A DNA stretch of 64,000 nt from an uncultured Collinsella sp. GTDB taxonomy: Bacteria; Actinomycetota; Coriobacteriia; Coriobacteriales; Coriobacteriaceae. The DNA is taken from NCBI GenBank assembly GCA_902464495.1, contig CABQJK010000007.1:1-64000 (forward strand), read 5' to 3'. Of this stretch, positions 15,934 to 24,585 are shown piece after piece. The notes under the pieces were generated by a model. That model was given only the letters and a program-made list of their open reading frames with translations. It searched no databases and was not told where the DNA came from. Position 1 is the first letter of the stretch; every line of letters starts with the position of its first letter. The translations under genes were made by a program, and so were the position numbers.

Positions 15934-16036
15934 AGAGTGAGGAGTGTCCCCGAGTGCCGGCAAGAAAAGGAACGTCCCCAAGTGCTGCCTAAATACCGTT
16001 TATCGAAGAAAAAATACCGTTCGCCGGTCATAATGA

Positions 16037-16064
16037 TTGTTCTGGCTTTGGGCTTGTCTACAAT
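16037..16064 (+). promoter_or_regulatory. Probable promoter of the alpha-glucoside PTS operon
   Basis: TTGTTC (16037-16042) and TACAAT (16059-16064) are separated by 16 bp. The start would lie about 20 nt before the antiterminator hairpin described next. Confidence 0.5.
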
Positions 16065-16089
16065 AGCTCCCGTAAAAAGAAATGCGGAA

Positions 16090-16180
16090 GGTTACCGAGT
16101 CCCTCGGACGTGGGCCTAACCAAAGTCTTTGAACGGATGTGTCTCTATGGACGCATTCGCTTGATTTTGGTTGGGCTATA
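16090..16180 (+). promoter_or_regulatory. Antiterminator/terminator leader of the PTS operon (RAT-like)
   Basis: Two alternative hairpins share bases. Hairpin 1 pairs GGTTA (16090-16094) with TAACC (16117-16121) and has an inner stem CCGAG-TCC-CTCGG (16095-16107). Hairpin 2 pairs GCCTAACCAAA (16114-16124) with TTTGGTTGGGC (16166-16176), allowing one G-T pair, and is followed by TATATTTATG. The TAACC strand is used in both, the architecture of BglG/LicT-controlled operons. The second gene downstream encodes such an antiterminator. The loop sequence does not match the classical LicT RAT closely, so specificity is inferred. Confidence 0.65.
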
Positions 16181-16201
16181 TTTATGAAGGGACATGCCAC
16201 C

Positions 16202-16714
16202 ATGGGTTTCTTTTCTCGCCTGATGGGCGGTTCGGATGAGCAGAAGACTGCAACTTCCGAGTTCGAAATCCTCGCTCCTGTTTCCGGCGAGCTTGTTCAT
16301 CTAGAAAATACCAATGACCCCGCTTTTAGCAGCCGTGCCGTGGGCGATGGCGTTGCCGTGGTTCCCCAAGAGGGAACGGTGTGCGCTCCTGTTTCCGGTA
16401 CCGTCGCGGCGCTGTTCCCGACCGAGCATGCACTGGGCATCATGTCCGACGACAGCTCTGCTCAGGTGATGCTGCATATCGGAATCGACACTGTTAAACT
16501 TGAGGGCAAGGGCTTCCATGCGCTTGTTGCCCAGGGTGACCATGTCGACGCGGGCCAGCCCCTCGTTGAGGTCGATTTTGACGCGGTCCGCGCCGCCGGC
16601 TTCGATCCCACGGTCTTCGTTATCGTGTGCGAGCGTTCGGAGAACTCGACTCTTCGTGAGCACGCTTCCGGCCCTGTTGCTGTTAAAGAGCCTGTCGTCT
16701 GGCTTTCCGAGTAA
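16202..16714 (+). CDS. PTS glucose-family IIA protein
   Basis: 170 aa from ATG 16202, after AAGGGA; the longer frame crosses the leader terminator. It is a stand-alone EIIA of the glucose class, about the size of Crr. The phosphorylated histidine is in MLHIGIDTVKLEGKGF (His at about 93), and a PVSGTVAAL repeat typical of IIA-Glc precedes it. It passes phosphate from HPr to the IIB domain of the IICB protein two genes downstream. It is the first gene of the operon, 18 bp from the antiterminator gene. Confidence 0.93.
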   Translation: MGFFSRLMGGSDEQKTATSEFEILAPVSGELVHLENTNDPAFSSRAVGDGVAVVPQEGTVCAPVSGTVAALFPTEHALGIMSDDSSAQVMLHIGIDTVKLEGKGFHALVAQGDHVDAGQPLVEVDFDAVRAAGFDPTVFVIVCERSENSTLREHASGPVAVKEPVVWLSE

Positions 16715-16732
16715 ATTCTTTTGGTGGGTACC

Positions 16733-17587
16733 GTGGTTATCAAGCGAGTTTTCAACAATAACGTCGCAATGGTCACTTCGGACGATGGCTCCGAGCTCAT
16801 TGTCATCGGTCGAGGCCTCTGCTTTGGCCGTCATGCCGGCGACGCTATCGATGAAGCATCGGTCGAAAAGACCTATGCGCTGCAGGAGGGCACTTCTCAG
16901 GATTCGCGTACGATTGACCGCTTGGCACATCTTTTGGAGTCTATTCCCACCGTCAACCTCGTGATTTCCGAGGACATTGTTCAGATGCTCCGTCGAGAGC
17001 TCAATGTTGATGTCAACGACAAGATTCTCATTGCTCTTGCAGACCATATCAGCCTTGCTTTGGAGCGCGAGCGCAAGGGCGTCCCCTGCGAGAATCCGTT
17101 GCTGCTCGAGATCCAGCAGTTCTATCGCAAGGAGTATGCGCTTGCGGGCCGTGCGCTGCAGATTGTCAAGGAGTATATGGGCATCCAGATGAGCGAAGAA
17201 GAGCAGGGTTTTATTACGCTGCATATCGTCAACGCCACCATGCCGCAACGCTCCGACCGTCTCATCATCTCGGTCCAGCTTGTTCGCGACGTGCTCGCGA
17301 TTGTTTCCGAGCGCTATGCTACGACCCTCGATGACACCTCGCTGCCCTATGAGCGTTTCGTCCGCCACCTGCAGTTTTTCGCACAGCGGGCGCTTGACCC
17401 CGCGGCCGGGCAGATCAATGACGATGCACTGTTCCGAATCGATGAAACTAAGTATCCGTGCGCGTTCTCGTGCGCGGACGCCATAGCCGCCCACTTGTCG
17501 TCTACCTATAACGTTGTCGTTACCGATGCCGAGAAGAGTTATCTCGCATATCACATTGTTAACCTGCTTGGAGAACCTGGTCTCTAG
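16733..17587 (+). CDS. BglG/LicT-family transcription antiterminator with two PRDs
   Basis: 284 aa if translated from GTG 16733, preceded by GGTGGG; upstream TTG/GTG codons at 16721 and 16724 are possible but poorly placed. The N-terminal 55 residues (VIKRVFNNNVAMV) are the RNA-binding CAT domain. Two PTS regulation domains follow, with phosphorylatable histidines in LADHISLALER and LHIVNA (PRD1) and in SYLAYHIVNLL (PRD2). Such proteins bind a leader hairpin and block the terminator when their sugar is present. The leader at 16090-16180 is the expected target, making the operon substrate-induced. Confidence 0.92.
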   Translation: MVIKRVFNNNVAMVTSDDGSELIVIGRGLCFGRHAGDAIDEASVEKTYALQEGTSQDSRTIDRLAHLLESIPTVNLVISEDIVQMLRRELNVDVNDKILIALADHISLALERERKGVPCENPLLLEIQQFYRKEYALAGRALQIVKEYMGIQMSEEEQGFITLHIVNATMPQRSDRLIISVQLVRDVLAIVSERYATTLDDTSLPYERFVRHLQFFAQRALDPAAGQINDDALFRIDETKYPCAFSCADAIAAHLSSTYNVVVTDAEKSYLAYHIVNLLGEPGL

Positions 17588-17686
17588 GCATAACGTGCCC
17601 ACACATCGATTGATATAAGGCAAGGCTCACGGTCTTGTCTAGGGCACATCTGTCTTAATTTGCGGAAAAGGAAGGGGAGTACCGCT

Positions 17687-19303
17687 ATGACCGCAAAAAA
17701 GAAGTTCAATTTTAAAGCGCCGTTGGAGGTGTTCGCGAAGTCAATCGTTCAGCCGATGATGTATCTCTCGGTTGCCGGCATTCTGCTCATCGTGGGCATT
17801 ATTCTGACCAACAAGACCATCTGCGCCGTGATCCCTGTGCTGGGCTCCGGTCCGTTCCAGCTTGTGGGCGCCGTTGTCTATCAGTCGCTGATGTTTATCA
17901 TCAACAACCTCTCGATTCTGTTCTGCGTGGGCATCGCCGGCGCCATGGCAAAGAAGAACAAGGGCCATGCTTCGCTTATCGCCCTGATGTCGTTCTTCCT
18001 GTTCCTGCAGGCTAACAACATCGTGCTCAACGCTACCGGCTCTCTTGCCGAAGCGAGCGGCATGCTCGGCCTTACCGGAACCGGCCAGAGCACCGTTATG
18101 GGCATTCAGGTGCTCGATACCGGCGTGTTTGGCGGCATCATTCTTGGTTGCATCACCGGTGCCGTGTTCAACAAGTACTCGAACAAGCAGTTCCCCATTG
18201 CCCTTTCGATGTTCTCGGGCGTTCGTTTTCCGTTCCTGATCATGATCATCATCTCCTGGATCATGGGCGCTGGCTTCTGCATCGTTTGGCCTCCGGTTCA
18301 GGGTGCCATCTCCTCCGTTGCCGGCATCATTAAGGAGTCGGGCAACATCGGTCTGTTTATCTACGGCATGCTCAACAAGCTGCTCGTTCCCACCGGTCTG
18401 CACCACCTCATCTACACTCCGTTCCAGTTCTCCGATGTGGGTGGCACCCTGACGCTGGGCGATCAGGTTATCGCCGGCGCCTATCCCATCCGTGTCGCCG
18501 AGATGGCAATGACGGGCCAGCCCTTCTCCGATAGCACGTATTTCAACAGCTACACCTTCAACAACCTGTGGCCCTACATCGGTATCGGTCTCGCCTTTAT
18601 CTTCACCGCTTACAAGGGGAACAAGGATAAGACCAAGGCCGTTATCATCCCGCTGATCATCACCGCCGTGCTCTCCTGTGTCACCGAGCCCATGGACTTC
18701 CTCTTTGTCTTTGCCGCTCCCGTGCTCTTTGTCGTTCACTCGGTTCTTTCCGGTATCTTCCTGGTCCTGCTCAAGGTCCTCTCCGTGCCCGCTTCGACTG
18801 CAGGCGGCATCATCAACATCGTGGTTTCCAACCTGGTTCTTGGTGTCGATAAGACCAACTGGCCGATGATGCTGGTGCTCGGAGTCGTCAACGCCGCGCT
18901 GTACTTCTTCCTCTTCACCTTCCTTATCAAGAAGCTCAACCTCCACACGCCTGGTCGCGAGGAGGAGTCCGAGCTCGCCGAGTCCGTTGCCGAGGGCGAG
19001 GCCGCCGCGTCTGTCGCGGTGAAGCAGGGCGCTGTTGCCGCGGCTCCCGCAGAGGGCGTCGATGCAGGTATTGCCGACCTGGTCGCAGGTCTTGGCGGCA
19101 AGGACAACATCGAGGAGCTCGAGAACTGCTTTACGCGTCTCCGCGTGAACGTTAAGAACCCGGACCTCATCAATGAGGACCTCATCAACCACGTGCCCAA
19201 CAGCGGCATCAACCGCAACGGCAATAATATCCAGATCATCTTTGGCATGAAGGTTGCCGAGATGCGCGACAAGGTCGAAAACGCAATTGAGAAGGAGCAG
19301 TAA
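17687..19303 (+). CDS. Alpha-glucoside-specific PTS IICB permease
   Basis: 538 aa from ATG 17687 (MTAKKKFNFK), with GGAAGGGGA before it. The IIC domain (about 1-420) has around ten membrane helices and the conserved loop GLHHLIYTPFQF typical of glucose/maltose-class IIC. A charged Ala/Glu linker (about 425-460) leads to the IIB domain with the phospho-cysteine in ELENCFTRLR (about 482). It imports and phosphorylates an alpha-glucoside such as maltose or isomaltulose; the class is inferred from the 6-phospho-alpha-glucosidase immediately downstream, 3 bp away. The IIA domain is supplied by the gene at 16202. Confidence 0.92.
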   Translation: MTAKKKFNFKAPLEVFAKSIVQPMMYLSVAGILLIVGIILTNKTICAVIPVLGSGPFQLVGAVVYQSLMFIINNLSILFCVGIAGAMAKKNKGHASLIALMSFFLFLQANNIVLNATGSLAEASGMLGLTGTGQSTVMGIQVLDTGVFGGIILGCITGAVFNKYSNKQFPIALSMFSGVRFPFLIMIIISWIMGAGFCIVWPPVQGAISSVAGIIKESGNIGLFIYGMLNKLLVPTGLHHLIYTPFQFSDVGGTLTLGDQVIAGAYPIRVAEMAMTGQPFSDSTYFNSYTFNNLWPYIGIGLAFIFTAYKGNKDKTKAVIIPLIITAVLSCVTEPMDFLFVFAAPVLFVVHSVLSGIFLVLLKVLSVPASTAGGIINIVVSNLVLGVDKTNWPMMLVLGVVNAALYFFLFTFLIKKLNLHTPGREEESELAESVAEGEAAASVAVKQGAVAAAPAEGVDAGIADLVAGLGGKDNIEELENCFTRLRVNVKNPDLINEDLINHVPNSGINRNGNNIQIIFGMKVAEMRDKVENAIEKEQ

Positions 19304-19306
19304 ACA

Positions 19307-20689
19307 ATGATCATTACTCTGTGTGGTGGCGGATCCACCTTTACCCCCGGCATCGTCAAGTCCATCGCCCTGCGCAAGGACGAGCTCGACGTTGACGAGA
19401 TTCGTCTGTACGACATCAACGAGGAGCGCCAGCGCAAGATCGGCGTGCTCGTGGACTGGATTTTGCACGAGGACCTCGGCCTGGACATCAAGCTTACGGT
19501 GACCACCGACAAAAAGACGGCTTTTACCGACGCGAGCTTCGTGTTTGCCCAGATGCGCGTGGGCGGCTACGCCATGCGCGAGCAGGACGAGAAGATTCCG
19601 CTGCGCCACGGTTGCGTGGGTCAGGAGACCTGCGGCTGCGGCGGCCTTGCCTACGGCATGCGCACCATCTTCCCCATGGTCGAGCTGATCGATGACGTTG
19701 AGAAGTACGCCAAGAAGGACTACTGGATTCTCAACTACTCCAACCCTGCTGCCATCGTGTCCGAGGGCTGCCGCGTGCTGCGTCCCAACGCTCGCATCAT
19801 CAACATCTGCGACATGCCGATCGCGATCATCGACGTGGTTTGCGCCGCACTCGATATCGACAAGAAGGATGTCGAGTACGATTACTTTGGCCTCAACCAC
19901 TTTGGTTGGTTCACCTCGATCCGCCACAAGGGCGAGGAGGTGCTCCCGCAGCTGCGCGAGTACATCAAGGAGCATGAGATTCTGCTGCCCGACTCCTACC
20001 TCAAGGGCATGGGCTCGCTCATGGCAAAGAAGCCCGAGGAGGCCACTGACGAGCACCCCGAGCAGAACCGCCACACCAAGGGCAGCTGGTACTACGTCTG
20101 GAAGGGCGAGTACGAGATCATGGAGTGCTTCCCGGAGTACCTGCCCAACACGTATCTGAACTACTACCTGCAGCAGAAGGAGTTCGTCGAGCATTCCAAC
20201 CCCGAGCGCACCCGTGCTAACGAGGTTGAGGAGACGCGTGAGAAGAACCTCTTCGACGGCATCGACCACTACGAGAAGACGGGCGAGATCGACGAGAGCA
20301 CGTTCTATGCGGGCAGCCACGGCGACTGGATTGCCGATCTGGCTATCGCTCTGAAGAACGACACCAAGCAGCGCTTCCTGGTCATTTGCGAGAACAAGGG
20401 CGCTATCCCCAACATGCCCTACGACGCTATGGTCGAGCTGCCTGCCTACATTGGCAAGAATGGCCCCGAGGTCATCAGCCGCGACAACATTCCTCTGTTC
20501 CAGCAGGGCCTCATGATGCAGCAGCTGAACTCCGAGAAGCTCGTGGTCGAGGCTACGATCGAGGGTTCGTACGAGAAGGCGCTCAAGGCCTTCACGCTCA
20601 ACAAGACCGTGCCTTCGATGAAGGTCGCCAAGGAGGTTCTCGACGACATGATCGAGGCCAACAAGGGTTACTGGCCCGAGCTTAAGTAA
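19307..20689 (+). CDS. malH: 6-phospho-alpha-glucosidase, GH4
   Basis: 460 aa. It hydrolyses alpha-glucoside 6'-phosphates delivered by the PTS, giving glucose and glucose 6-phosphate, by the NAD+/Mn2+ redox mechanism of GH4. The N-terminal Rossmann motif is GGGSTFTPG. Signature segments are MREQDEKIPLRHG, ETCGCGG, the metal-binding Cys-Asp in NICDMPI and the metal-binding His in LNHFGW; the CDMP form separates alpha- from beta-specific members. It resembles AglB and MalH over the full length. Codon choice is strongly biased toward C/G-ending codons, suggesting high expression. It ends the operon. Confidence 0.95.
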   Translation: MIITLCGGGSTFTPGIVKSIALRKDELDVDEIRLYDINEERQRKIGVLVDWILHEDLGLDIKLTVTTDKKTAFTDASFVFAQMRVGGYAMREQDEKIPLRHGCVGQETCGCGGLAYGMRTIFPMVELIDDVEKYAKKDYWILNYSNPAAIVSEGCRVLRPNARIINICDMPIAIIDVVCAALDIDKKDVEYDYFGLNHFGWFTSIRHKGEEVLPQLREYIKEHEILLPDSYLKGMGSLMAKKPEEATDEHPEQNRHTKGSWYYVWKGEYEIMECFPEYLPNTYLNYYLQQKEFVEHSNPERTRANEVEETREKNLFDGIDHYEKTGEIDESTFYAGSHGDWIADLAIALKNDTKQRFLVICENKGAIPNMPYDAMVELPAYIGKNGPEVISRDNIPLFQQGLMMQQLNSEKLVVEATIEGSYEKALKAFTLNKTVPSMKVAKEVLDDMIEANKGYWPELK

Positions 20690-20721
20690 AAGCAACAGGG
20701 TCGCTGGCCGCATACCTGGAG

Positions 20722-20759
20722 CAATGCCCCGTCCACGTGATTGCGTGGGCGGGGCATTG
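20722..20759 (+). terminator. Strong stem-loop ending the PTS operon
   Basis: A 16-bp stem beginning CAATGCCCCGTCCACG with one G-T pair and a TGATTG loop. The following sequence TCATTTGG is only weakly T-rich. Confidence 0.8.
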
Positions 20760-20760
20760 T

Positions 20761-20786
20761 CATTTGGTAACGCGTTTTACCAAATG
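20761..20786. promoter_or_regulatory. Inverted repeat upstream of the hydrogenase operon, operator candidate
   Basis: CATTTGGTAA (20761-20770) and TTACCAAATG (20777-20786) are perfectly complementary around CGCGTT. Its size and AT-rich arms fit a dimeric repressor site. A second, weaker dyad TCACC/GGTGA lies near 20815-20831, and a GCCCGG/CCGGGC hairpin at 20905-20924 in the presumed leader. The regulator is unknown. It does not match the Rex consensus. Confidence 0.45.
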
Positions 20787-20945
20787 TGGCATTTATCTGC
20801 GGTAATGTTCTATTTCACCGCCGAGGGTGACATTTCATACCGCCTGCCGAACTGCGTGGAGACCTAACAACTTTTTAGGTCAGTGTTGTGCGTGTAGCAA
20901 CTTCGCCCGGCCTCGCCTCCGGGCTGCCATGTGAGAGGGGATCTT

Positions 20946-22778
20946 ATGGCTCGACTGCACGTAATGGAACGCAGCCACGCTCAGGCCGTCATGGACGACC
21001 TGCACGATGCGCTCGGACGTCGTCTGGCGGTGAGTTCGCTCGCCCCGTGCCCCGTTGAGTTTACGGCAGCGCTCGTCAACCTGTGCTCCACCCAGAGCTG
21101 CGGCAAGTGCACGCCCTGCCGCGTGGGCCTGAGCGCGCTGAGCGATCTGCTCGCCGATGTGCTCGAAGGGCGCGCCGATGAGTCCACGCTCAACTTGATT
21201 GAGCGCACCGCCCGCACCATCTACCTTTCGAGCGACTGCGCCATCGGCTACGAAGCTGGCGCCATGGCACTCACGGCCATTCGCGGCTTCCGCGACGATT
21301 TTGAGCACCACATCCGCGAGCACTCCTGCGGCTTTGACCGCGAGGCCCGCGTCCCGTGCGTTTCGGGCTGCCCGGCGCACGTCGACATTCCCGGGTACAT
21401 TTCGCTGGTCGAGGCCGGCCGCTATGCCGACGCCGTCAAGGTCATCCGCAAGAACAATCCGCTGCCGCTCGTCTGCGGCCTGGTGTGCGAGCATCCCTGC
21501 GAGATGCACTGCCGCCGCGGCATGGTCGACGACCCCATGAACATCCTTGCCCTCAAGCGTTTTGCCGTTGAGCATAGCGACCTGAACGACCATAAGCCGC
21601 ATGTGGTGGACAACACCGGTAAGCGCGTCGCCGTGATCGGCGGCGGCCCGGCCGGTCTTTCTTGCGCTTACTACTTGGCCGTGATGGGCCACAAGGTGAC
21701 GGTTTTTGAGCAGCGTCACCACCTGGGCGGCATGCTGCGCTACGGCATTCCCAGCTATCGTCTGCCGCGCGAGCGCCTGCAGGCCGAGATCGACTGGATC
21801 TTGAGCTCCGGCATCGACGTGGAGCTCGACCACTCCGTGAACGGCGAGGAGCTTGCCCGTCTGCGCGACGAGTTCGACGCCGTCTACCTGGCCATCGGTG
21901 CCCACAGCGACAAAAAGCTCGGCCTTCCGGGCGAAGAAGCGCCCGGCGTGGAGTCGGCCGTCAAGATGCTGCGCGCCATCGGTGACGACGAGCTGCCCGA
22001 CCTGAGCGGCCAGCGTGTGTGCGTCATCGGCGGCGGCAACGTTGCCATGGACGTGGCACGCTCTGCCGTGCGCTGCGGTGCCGAAAAGGTAAGCATCGTC
22101 TACCGCCGTCGAGTCTGCGATATGACGGCTCAGGACGCCGAGATTGCCGGTGCCCAGGCCGAGGGCTGCGAGGTGCTGGAGCTGACGGCGCCGCTCGCCA
22201 TCGAGACGGGCGAGGACGGTCGCGTGAGCGGTCTGCGCGTGCAGCCGCAGATTATCGGCGAGCCCCGCCGCGGGCGCCCGGCCCCGCGTGCCGCCGCCAC
22301 GCCCGAGCAGGTCATTCCCTGCGAGCGCGTGTTCGTGGCCATTGGTCAGGATATCGACTCCAAGCCGTTTGAGGACATGGGCATCGCCTGCAAGTGGGGT
22401 CGCGTCGTCACCGATTCGGACGGCGCCGTGCCCGACTTCGATGGCCTCTTTAGCGGCGGCGACTGCCAGACCGGTCCCGCCACCGTCATCCGGGCCATCA
22501 ACGCCGGCCGCGTTGCTTCGGCAAATATCGATCGCTACCTGGGCTTTGACCACAAGATCAAGCTCGACGTTGAGCTGCCGGCCGTTCAGTTTAAGGGCAA
22601 GCACGAGTGCGGCCGCTGCGAGCTGGGCGAGCGCGAGGCCGGCGAGCGTATTCACGATTGGGATCTGGTCGAGCAGGGTCTCACCGAGCAGGAGGCGCGC
22701 CAGGAGGCGAGCCGCTGCCTGCGTTGCGATCACTTTGGCTTTGGCGCGTTCCGCGGAGGGAGGAACCTGGAATGGTAG
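20946..22778 (+). CDS. NuoF-like 4Fe-4S domain fused to a GltD-like FAD/NAD(P) oxidoreductase
   Basis: 610 aa from ATG 20946, after GAGAGGGG. Residues about 40-125 match the C-terminal 4Fe-4S domain of NuoF/HydB: SCGKCTPC (51-58), with a fourth Cys at 98. Residues about 135-200 form the GltD-type Fe-S region (VPCVSGCPAHVDIPG, CGLVCEHPCEMHC). Then come two Rossmann folds, IGGGPAGLSCAYYL near 231 and VIGGGNVAMDVARSA, and the C-terminal FAD segment GGDCQTGPATV. Extra cysteines at the end (CGRC, CLRC) may bind another cluster. It is expected to move electrons between NAD(P)H and the hydrogenase encoded by the next gene, whose ATG overlaps its stop. The FMN/NADH-binding part of NuoF is missing, so it is not a full HydB. 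Electron bifurcation is possible but unproven. Confidence 0.85.
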   Translation: MARLHVMERSHAQAVMDDLHDALGRRLAVSSLAPCPVEFTAALVNLCSTQSCGKCTPCRVGLSALSDLLADVLEGRADESTLNLIERTARTIYLSSDCAIGYEAGAMALTAIRGFRDDFEHHIREHSCGFDREARVPCVSGCPAHVDIPGYISLVEAGRYADAVKVIRKNNPLPLVCGLVCEHPCEMHCRRGMVDDPMNILALKRFAVEHSDLNDHKPHVVDNTGKRVAVIGGGPAGLSCAYYLAVMGHKVTVFEQRHHLGGMLRYGIPSYRLPRERLQAEIDWILSSGIDVELDHSVNGEELARLRDEFDAVYLAIGAHSDKKLGLPGEEAPGVESAVKMLRAIGDDELPDLSGQRVCVIGGGNVAMDVARSAVRCGAEKVSIVYRRRVCDMTAQDAEIAGAQAEGCEVLELTAPLAIETGEDGRVSGLRVQPQIIGEPRRGRPAPRAAATPEQVIPCERVFVAIGQDIDSKPFEDMGIACKWGRVVTDSDGAVPDFDGLFSGGDCQTGPATVIRAINAGRVASANIDRYLGFDHKIKLDVELPAVQFKGKHECGRCELGEREAGERIHDWDLVEQGLTEQEARQEASRCLRCDHFGFGAFRGGRNLEW

Positions 22779-24583
22779 AGCCCAACAACACCACCGTCAG
22801 CGACAACACCGAAAACGGAGCGCATAACATGGTCAAGCTCACTATCGATAATTGCGAGGTCGTGGTTCCCGAGCACACCACGATCCTGGATGCGGCCAAG
22901 TCCGTCAGCATCCAGATTCCCACCCTGTGCTACCTGCGCGATCTAAACGAGATCGGCGGCTGCCGCGTATGCGTGGTCGAGGTTGAGGGCTGCGACCAGC
23001 TGGTTGCCGCCTGCAACAACTACGTGCTCGACGGCATGGTGGTCCACACCAACAGCCCCAAGGCCCGCGAGGCGCGTCGCACCAACGTGCAGCTGCTGCT
23101 GTCCCAGCACGACTCACGCTGTACGAGCTGCGTGCGCAGTGGTAACTGCAACCTGCAGACCATCGCCAATGACCTGGGTATCTTCTATCTGCCGTACGAG
23201 CAGCACCTGGCGCGCGAGGGCTGGGACTTCGATTTCCCCATCATCCGCGATAACGACAAGTGCATCAAATGCATGCGCTGCATCAAGGTGTGCGAGAGCG
23301 TGCAGGGCTTAGGGATTTGGGACCTGACCAACCGCGCCACGCATACCGCCGTGGGCACCCGCGGGCGTGCGCCGATCGGCAAGACCGATTGCGTCGCGTG
23401 CGGTCAGTGCATCACGCATTGCCCGACGGGCGCCCTGCGCGAGCGTGACGATACCGAGACCGTGTTCGACGCCATCGCCGATCCCGACAAGATCGTACTG
23501 GTGCAGATTGCGCCGGCCGTGCGTAGCGCCTGGGGCGAGGAGCTCGGTATTCCGCGCGAGGAGGCCACCGTTGAGCGCCTGGCTTGCGCCCTGCGCCGCG
23601 TTGGCTTTGAGTATGTGTTCGACACCGATTTCTCGGCCGACCTCACCATTATGGAGGAGGGCTCCGAACTGCTCGAGCGCCTGGGGAAGGCCGTCAAGGG
23701 CGAGGGCGACAGCCACGGCTGGCCCATGTTCACGAGCTGCTGCCCGGGCTGGGTGCGCTTTGTGAAGGCACGTTACCCCGAGTTTGTCGACAGCCTGTCC
23801 ACGTCAAAGTCGCCGCAGCAGATGTTCGGCGCCATCGCCAAGACCTACTACGCCAAGGTGCTGGGCGTGGAGCCCGAGCGCCTGTTTGTGGTGTCCGTTA
23901 TGCCGTGCACGGCCAAGAAGGCCGAGTGCGCGCTGCCGAGCATGGTGGGCGAGGACGGTGCGCCCGATGTGGACGTTGCGCTGACGGTGCGCGAGATGGT
24001 TCGCATGATCCGCGCGAACCACGTGAGCGTGGATACGCTGGTCGAGGAGCCGCTCGATACGCCGCTGGGCTTTGGCACGGGCGCGGGTGTGATCTTTGGC
24101 GCCACGGGCGGCGTGATGGAGGCCGCCGTGCGCTCGGCATATTACCTGGTGACGGGCAAGAATCCCGACGCCGACTTCTTTACCGACGTGCGCGGACTCG
24201 ACGGCTGGAAGGAAGCCGTGGCCGATATCGATGGCACCAGAGTGCGCGTCGCCGTGGCGCACGGGCTGGGCAATGCCGCCCGCCTGCTCGACGCGATTCG
24301 CGACGGCCGTGTGAGCTATGACTTCGTTGAGGTCATGGCATGCCCGGGCGGCTGCGTCGGCGGCGGCGGTCAGCCCATCCACGACGGCTGCGAGCTGGCA
24401 GCCGAGCGCGGCCAGGTGCTGTGGGGCCTGGATGCGAAGGCGGACATTCGCTTCTCGCACGAGAATCCCGATGTCCAGGCGTGCTACAGCGAGTTCTTGG
24501 GTGCGCCGCTGTCGCCGCTGGCCGAGAAGCTGCTGCATACCGACCATCACGCCTGGTCGATGCCTAACGAGGGGGCGTGTTAA
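22772..24583 (+). CDS. [FeFe] hydrogenase, group A, with N-terminal relay clusters
   Basis: 603 aa from ATG 22772, overlapping the previous stop (ATGGTAG) and preceded by GGAGGGAGG; a later ATG at 22829 would also give a full core. Relay domains in order: 2Fe-2S ferredoxin (Cys53, 64, 67, 81), His-Cys 4Fe-4S (His113, Cys117, 120, 126), and two 4Fe-4S clusters (Cys164/167/170/174 and 207/210/213/217). The H-cluster signatures are intact: TSCCPGW (321-327), MPCTAKKAE (377-385) and MACPGGCVGGGGQP (522-535). The proton-relay cysteine is in TSCCP. It interconverts H2 with protons and electrons in the cytoplasm. Maturases HydE/F/G are not in the window. The four-cluster plan is that of Clostridium CpI-type enzymes. 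Confidence 0.97.
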   Translation: MVEPNNTTVSDNTENGAHNMVKLTIDNCEVVVPEHTTILDAAKSVSIQIPTLCYLRDLNEIGGCRVCVVEVEGCDQLVAACNNYVLDGMVVHTNSPKAREARRTNVQLLLSQHDSRCTSCVRSGNCNLQTIANDLGIFYLPYEQHLAREGWDFDFPIIRDNDKCIKCMRCIKVCESVQGLGIWDLTNRATHTAVGTRGRAPIGKTDCVACGQCITHCPTGALRERDDTETVFDAIADPDKIVLVQIAPAVRSAWGEELGIPREEATVERLACALRRVGFEYVFDTDFSADLTIMEEGSELLERLGKAVKGEGDSHGWPMFTSCCPGWVRFVKARYPEFVDSLSTSKSPQQMFGAIAKTYYAKVLGVEPERLFVVSVMPCTAKKAECALPSMVGEDGAPDVDVALTVREMVRMIRANHVSVDTLVEEPLDTPLGFGTGAGVIFGATGGVMEAAVRSAYYLVTGKNPDADFFTDVRGLDGWKEAVADIDGTRVRVAVAHGLGNAARLLDAIRDGRVSYDFVEVMACPGGCVGGGGQPIHDGCELAAERGQVLWGLDAKADIRFSHENPDVQACYSEFLGAPLSPLAEKLLHTDHHAWSMPNEGAC

Positions 24584-24585
24584 CG

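Noticed and set aside
17741..20713. 990-codon minus-strand frame opposite the PTS permease and GH4 genes
   Set aside because: It is the antisense of two clearly identified genes with strong codon bias; its sequence is low-complexity and matches no family.
20761..20786. Rex (NADH-sensing) operator before the hydrogenase operon
   Set aside because: The dyad CATTTGGTAA/TTACCAAATG does not match the TTGTGAA-type Rex consensus; kept only as an unassigned operator candidate.
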